A stretch of 15,832 nt of DNA from Insolitispirillum peregrinum (GTDB lineage Bacteria > Pseudomonadota > Alphaproteobacteria > Rhodospirillales > Rhodospirillaceae): the NCBI RefSeq assembly GCF_042665255.1, contig NZ_JBHTCD010000056.1; one strand, 5' to 3'. Shown here in pieces: positions 14,081 through 15,832 of the stretch. The notes below the pieces were generated by a model. It did not search any database. It saw nothing but the letters and a program-made list of their open reading frames with translations, and was not told the origin of the DNA. Both the position numbers and the translations under genes were made by a program. Within the stretch, counting starts at the first letter, position 1. Every line of letters starts with the position of its first letter.

Positions 14081-14109
14081 CATATACCGCGCCTCACATC
14101 AATACTCAA
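14081..14109 (-). promoter_or_regulatory. Predicted promoter with dyad for the 61-residue gene
   Basis: On the minus strand TTGAGT (14109-14104) and TATATG (14086-14081) are spaced by 17 bases. The -10 is embedded in the inverted repeat GGCGC-ATATACC-GCGCC (14077-14093), so a bound regulator would occlude it. The -10 ends 31 bases before the start codon. Confidence 0.5.
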
Positions 14110-14433
14110 GATGGCAATTCAATGTTGAACGCAACAATAAAGTCAGCACTGAGTTTACATCTACCACTAATCGGTGAAATTTTGGTGGAATTCCATGGAA
14201 TTCGGAACTTACACTGGGAGCCACTATTGGAATATTTCCATATCATTTGCAGTATAAGACAAAATTCAGCGCATACTTAAATCAATGTGCCGGTTGAATC
14301 TCACCTTACTCCGCAAATGGCTGGCTCTAGCTGGTGTTGATCTCTTCGGGCTGAGGGAGAGCGTAAAGGTAAGGGCTAAGGGGTATATCAGGATTAGAGT
14401 TATAAGAGACTCGCCCCAACCCGGCAGGTTTCC
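14110..14433. other. 324-bp AT-rich gap with palindromes, no credible gene
   Basis: The stretch is distinctly AT-richer than the flanks. It contains a perfect 16-bp palindrome (14188-14203), a second small dyad TGGAA-TAT-TTCCA (14228-14240), and a purine-rich series of GGTAAGGG/GCTAAGGGG-like steps near 14365-14384. An 89-codon plus-strand frame begins at 14285 but has no RBS and runs antisense into the Rep-like gene, so I leave it out. Confidence 0.55.
14188..14203. repeat. 16-bp perfect palindrome
   Basis: GAATTCCATGGAATTC reads identically on both strands over all 16 bases and stops matching on either side. It lies in the AT-rich gap between the 61-residue gene and the Rep-like gene, so it may be a protein-binding site or a replication element rather than a transcript hairpin, since it has no loop. 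Confidence 0.7.
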
Positions 14434-15396
14434 TCACTTCCTGCTCTGCGCGAGTGTCCAAAAAATCACCCCTGAGGTATCGGAGAATGCCCCCGTCAGC
14501 CGATCAAGGGCGCGACGGGCGGCGCGGTTGAGCCGATCCAAGGCGACGCGCTGAGACTTCGGAATAGCCCACATCCCGGCGTCTGCGCGTTGGGCGGTGA
14601 TCTGACGGCGGGCACGGTCGATGCACGGCCAGCCAATACGCGACGGCGCCGGAGCAGATGGCGCGGCGAACTTGAACAGGTCGGCAAGCGCCGAGTAATT
14701 GAATGCCAGCACATCAGCGAGGGTGCCCAAACCGCGCCTTACCAACTCTTCGCGGTGAAGCTCGGTTTCAATTCGGGCGACGCGCAGATGTTCAGGGATG
14801 GGCTGACCATGATCCATCCGCTTTGGATAGGTGCGCCACATGATCGGCCCACCCCTCTGCCCGGCATAGGTGGTCCATCGTGGCGATAGGCCCGCAAGAA
14901 AGCCGTCAGGATGCCCTAGAAAGGCAAAACGCTCTTTGCCCTCGCCCCAAGCCTGACGGGGCGCCCCTCGCCCCTGTAGAAGGCTCTGGCGCGGAACATG
15001 ATGCCTTGCCAGAGCCACAGCCAGACAGTCAAGGTCAGCGGGGATTCTTGGATGGCAGTTCAGCGCCACGTCGAGGCGATCCACAACCACAGCAAGGCCA
15101 TCGAACAGCACGGCAAGCGAGCGAAGGCGCGCCGGAGTAGCATCCTGCAAGGTGATCGTTGGGCAGTCGGTGATCTGGCCGAAGGGCTCGACCCTGACCG
15201 ACAAAAAACCCGTGCCTTTAATGATGCGCTGGTGCAGCGTCGCTGCATGAATGGGCGCTGGAAGGGTCGGGGCAATGATGATGGTGTCAATCGTGGCGCA
15301 CGTCGTAAAGTCAGGAATGGCGACATGGAGAATTGCCCCCTTCTTTGGACGCCCACGCTTGCGCTTGTGGACAGATGTAATTACACTTGAATGCAT
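14434..15396 (-). CDS. Putative replication-initiation-like protein with an N-terminal AT-hook-like motif
   Basis: This 320-residue protein is not a clear member of a family I can name with certainty. Its pattern fits rolling-circle or filamentous-phage replication initiators: VVDRLDVALN at 105-113 (the RxDxxxN strand), then TTYAGQRGG...MWRTYPKRMD at 175-195 (like the YxGxRxSxxxxRxYDKxxE block), then RVARIETELHREEL at 205-218 (the RVExxLxR block). The start carries KRKRGRPKKG at 11-20, an AT-hook-like GRP core flanked by basic residues. The C-terminal 90 residues are basic and helical. The ATG at 15396 has a weak RBS. A 7-bp inverted repeat and a strong hairpin lie in the 70 bases upstream. 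It sits between the 75-codon gene and the 61-residue gene on the same strand, 0.7 kb from tRNA-Arg. A different DNA-binding phage protein is the main alternative. Confidence 0.5.
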   Translation of the reverse strand: MHSSVITSVHKRKRGRPKKGAILHVAIPDFTTCATIDTIIIAPTLPAPIHAATLHQRIIKGTGFLSVRVEPFGQITDCPTITLQDATPARLRSLAVLFDGLAVVVDRLDVALNCHPRIPADLDCLAVALARHHVPRQSLLQGRGAPRQAWGEGKERFAFLGHPDGFLAGLSPRWTTYAGQRGGPIMWRTYPKRMDHGQPIPEHLRVARIETELHREELVRRGLGTLADVLAFNYSALADLFKFAAPSAPAPSRIGWPCIDRARRQITAQRADAGMWAIPKSQRVALDRLNRAARRALDRLTGAFSDTSGVIFWTLAQSRK

Positions 15397-15399
15397 CCT

Positions 15400-15429
15400 G
15401 AGATACCCGTTTGATGATTGCTGTATCTC
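15400..15429. repeat. 7-bp inverted repeat just upstream of the Rep-like gene
   Basis: GAGATAC (15400-15406) and GTATCTC (15423-15429) are perfect inverted arms 16 bases apart, beginning 3 bases upstream of the Rep-like ATG on the minus strand. The spacing of two helical turns between arm centres suits a dimer-binding operator or an origin recognition site. Confidence 0.5.
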
Positions 15430-15439
15430 TCCGTTCCCA

Positions 15440-15471
15440 CCCCACCCGGTTGCCGCCGGGTGGGGGTTTTT
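15440..15471 (+). terminator. Strong GC hairpin with plus-strand T-tract upstream of the Rep-like gene
   Basis: CCCCACCCGG (15440-15449) and CCGGGTGGGG (15456-15465) form a 10-bp perfect stem with loop TTGCCG, followed by GTTTTT on the plus strand. It is a textbook intrinsic terminator for rightward transcription, yet no plus-strand gene ends here. It could end an antisense transcript of the rep leader, or form part of a replication origin structure. Confidence 0.75.
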
Positions 15472-15474
15472 CTG

Positions 15475-15702
15475 TCAGCTATCTTGCAAGAATTTGAACT
15501 GCTCACGTATCATTATATCCGCCACCGTCACCGCCGCAGGTAATGGCTCAAACGGAAAGGCGTTGATCGTCCGCGAGCGGATTCCGGTGGCGTCAATGAC
15601 GGCCAATGTCAGGGTGCCACCAATGTTGCCCACCATGCCCAGCAGTCCACGGCGGTCAGCCTGAAACTGATTCTTGGCGAGGGCTATATGAAAATCCTCC
15701 AT
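15475..15702 (-). CDS. Hypothetical 75-residue protein, possibly 5'-truncated by the IS3 element
   Basis: The frame from ATG 15700-15702 encodes MEDFHIALAKNQFQADRRGL to IMIREQFKFLQDS, with a hydrophobic core GMVGNIGGTLTLAVIDA; I do not recognise it. No ribosome-binding site precedes this ATG. The frame stays open to 15810, but those codons lie inside the IS3 left end. The native start or promoter may therefore have been lost to the insertion, which would make this a broken gene. It is followed by the strong hairpin and the Rep-like gene on the same strand. Confidence 0.4.
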   Translation of the reverse strand: MEDFHIALAKNQFQADRRGLLGMVGNIGGTLTLAVIDATGIRSRTINAFPFEPLPAAVTVADIMIREQFKFLQDS

Positions 15703-15710
15703 ACGTGAGA

Positions 15711-15832
15711 TGGCCCCGGAAATTCGGACAGAGTGATAAGCTAATCCTGACCTGATGAAGGACGGGAAAATGGGTAAGGTTACACGGAAACGGTATTCGG
15801 CAGATTTCAAGTCGAAGGTTGCCCTTGAAGCG
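15711..15832 (+). mobile_element. Left end of an IS3-family insertion sequence (partial)
   Basis: The last 122 bases look like the start of an IS3-family element: a probable left terminal repeat beginning TGGCCCCGGAAATTCGGACA at 15711, a short leader, and then the orfA start. The boundary is inferred from the TG start and the usual distance to orfA; the right end lies outside the window, so the repeat pair and target duplication cannot be checked. Confidence 0.7.
15770..15832 (+). CDS. IS3-family transposase OrfA, N-terminal fragment
   Basis: Twenty-one codons are present before the window ends, MGKVTRKRYSADFKSKVALE and A. The K/R-RYSADFKSKVALEA pattern is the first helix of the OrfA helix-turn-helix in IS3-family transposases. 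The ATG at 15770 has AAGGACGG upstream; an in-frame ATG at 15755 lacks a site. In this family OrfA and OrfB are joined by a -1 frameshift to make the active transposase, which cannot be assessed here. Confidence 0.85.
   Translation, partial: MGKVTRKRYSADFKSKVALEA

Noticed and set aside
13847..14128. 93-codon plus-strand frame opposite the 61-residue gene
   Set aside because: No ribosome-binding site, and the opposite strand has a good RBS and promoter.
13632..15832. Search for a CRISPR array or a repeat of the tRNA-Arg 3' end as an attachment site
   Set aside because: No regularly spaced repeats and no second copy of the tRNA end are visible inside the window; an att site could lie outside it.

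Overview
The window looks like a chromosomal segment of a high-GC alphaproteobacterium, probably a member of the Rhodospirillales (a Magnetospirillum/Azospirillum-type relative; this placement is inferred from gene content, not from a search). Pointers are a PraR-like XRE regulator, an NDUFS4-like complex I accessory protein (an alphaproteobacterial and mitochondrial family), a palindromic repeat of the kind scattered through rhizobial and related genomes, and TPR-glycosyltransferase fusions. Both edges fall in insertion sequences: the 3' end of an IS5-family transposase on the left and the start of an IS3-family element on the right.

Region by region: (1) 1-1905 holds the IS5 tail, then a LuxR-type quorum-sensing regulator and a PraR-like repressor, both on the minus strand, with several dyads around them (a 20-bp lux-box-sized palindrome beside the IS end, a hairpin in the luxR leader, and a 20-bp inverted repeat over the praR promoter). 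No luxI is visible. (2) 1906-6038 is a surface-glycosylation cluster: a TPR/glycosyltransferase-9-like fusion and a GmhA-like phosphosugar isomerase on the minus strand, separated by two RIME-like palindromes, and a divergent DUF115/motility-accessory-like protein. (3) 6039-9666 is a more AT-rich insert with one 1070-residue gene combining a PD-(D/E)XK nuclease motif and an N6-adenine methyltransferase, a stand-alone type IIG restriction-modification enzyme. (4) 9667-12639 encodes an ABC-2 exporter (ATPase plus permease, overlapping by 4 bases) and a membrane-anchored M48 metalloprotease. (5) 12640-13708 is a housekeeping stretch: tRNA-Pro(TGG), the NDUFS4-like gene with a strong intrinsic terminator, and tRNA-Arg(TCT), which has a T-T mismatch in its anticodon stem. 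(6) 13709-15832, on the 3' side of tRNA-Arg, looks like a remnant of a small replicon or prophage: a 61-residue hypothetical gene with a good promoter, an AT-rich palindrome-containing gap, a putative replication-initiation protein with an N-terminal AT-hook-like motif and structured leader DNA, and a small gene whose 5' side abuts an IS3 element.

The most interesting points are the PraR-like/LuxR pair with a possible orphan lux box cut off by the IS5 copy, the lone type IIG enzyme in a foreign-looking patch with its own dyads, and the tRNA-adjacent Rep-like element.
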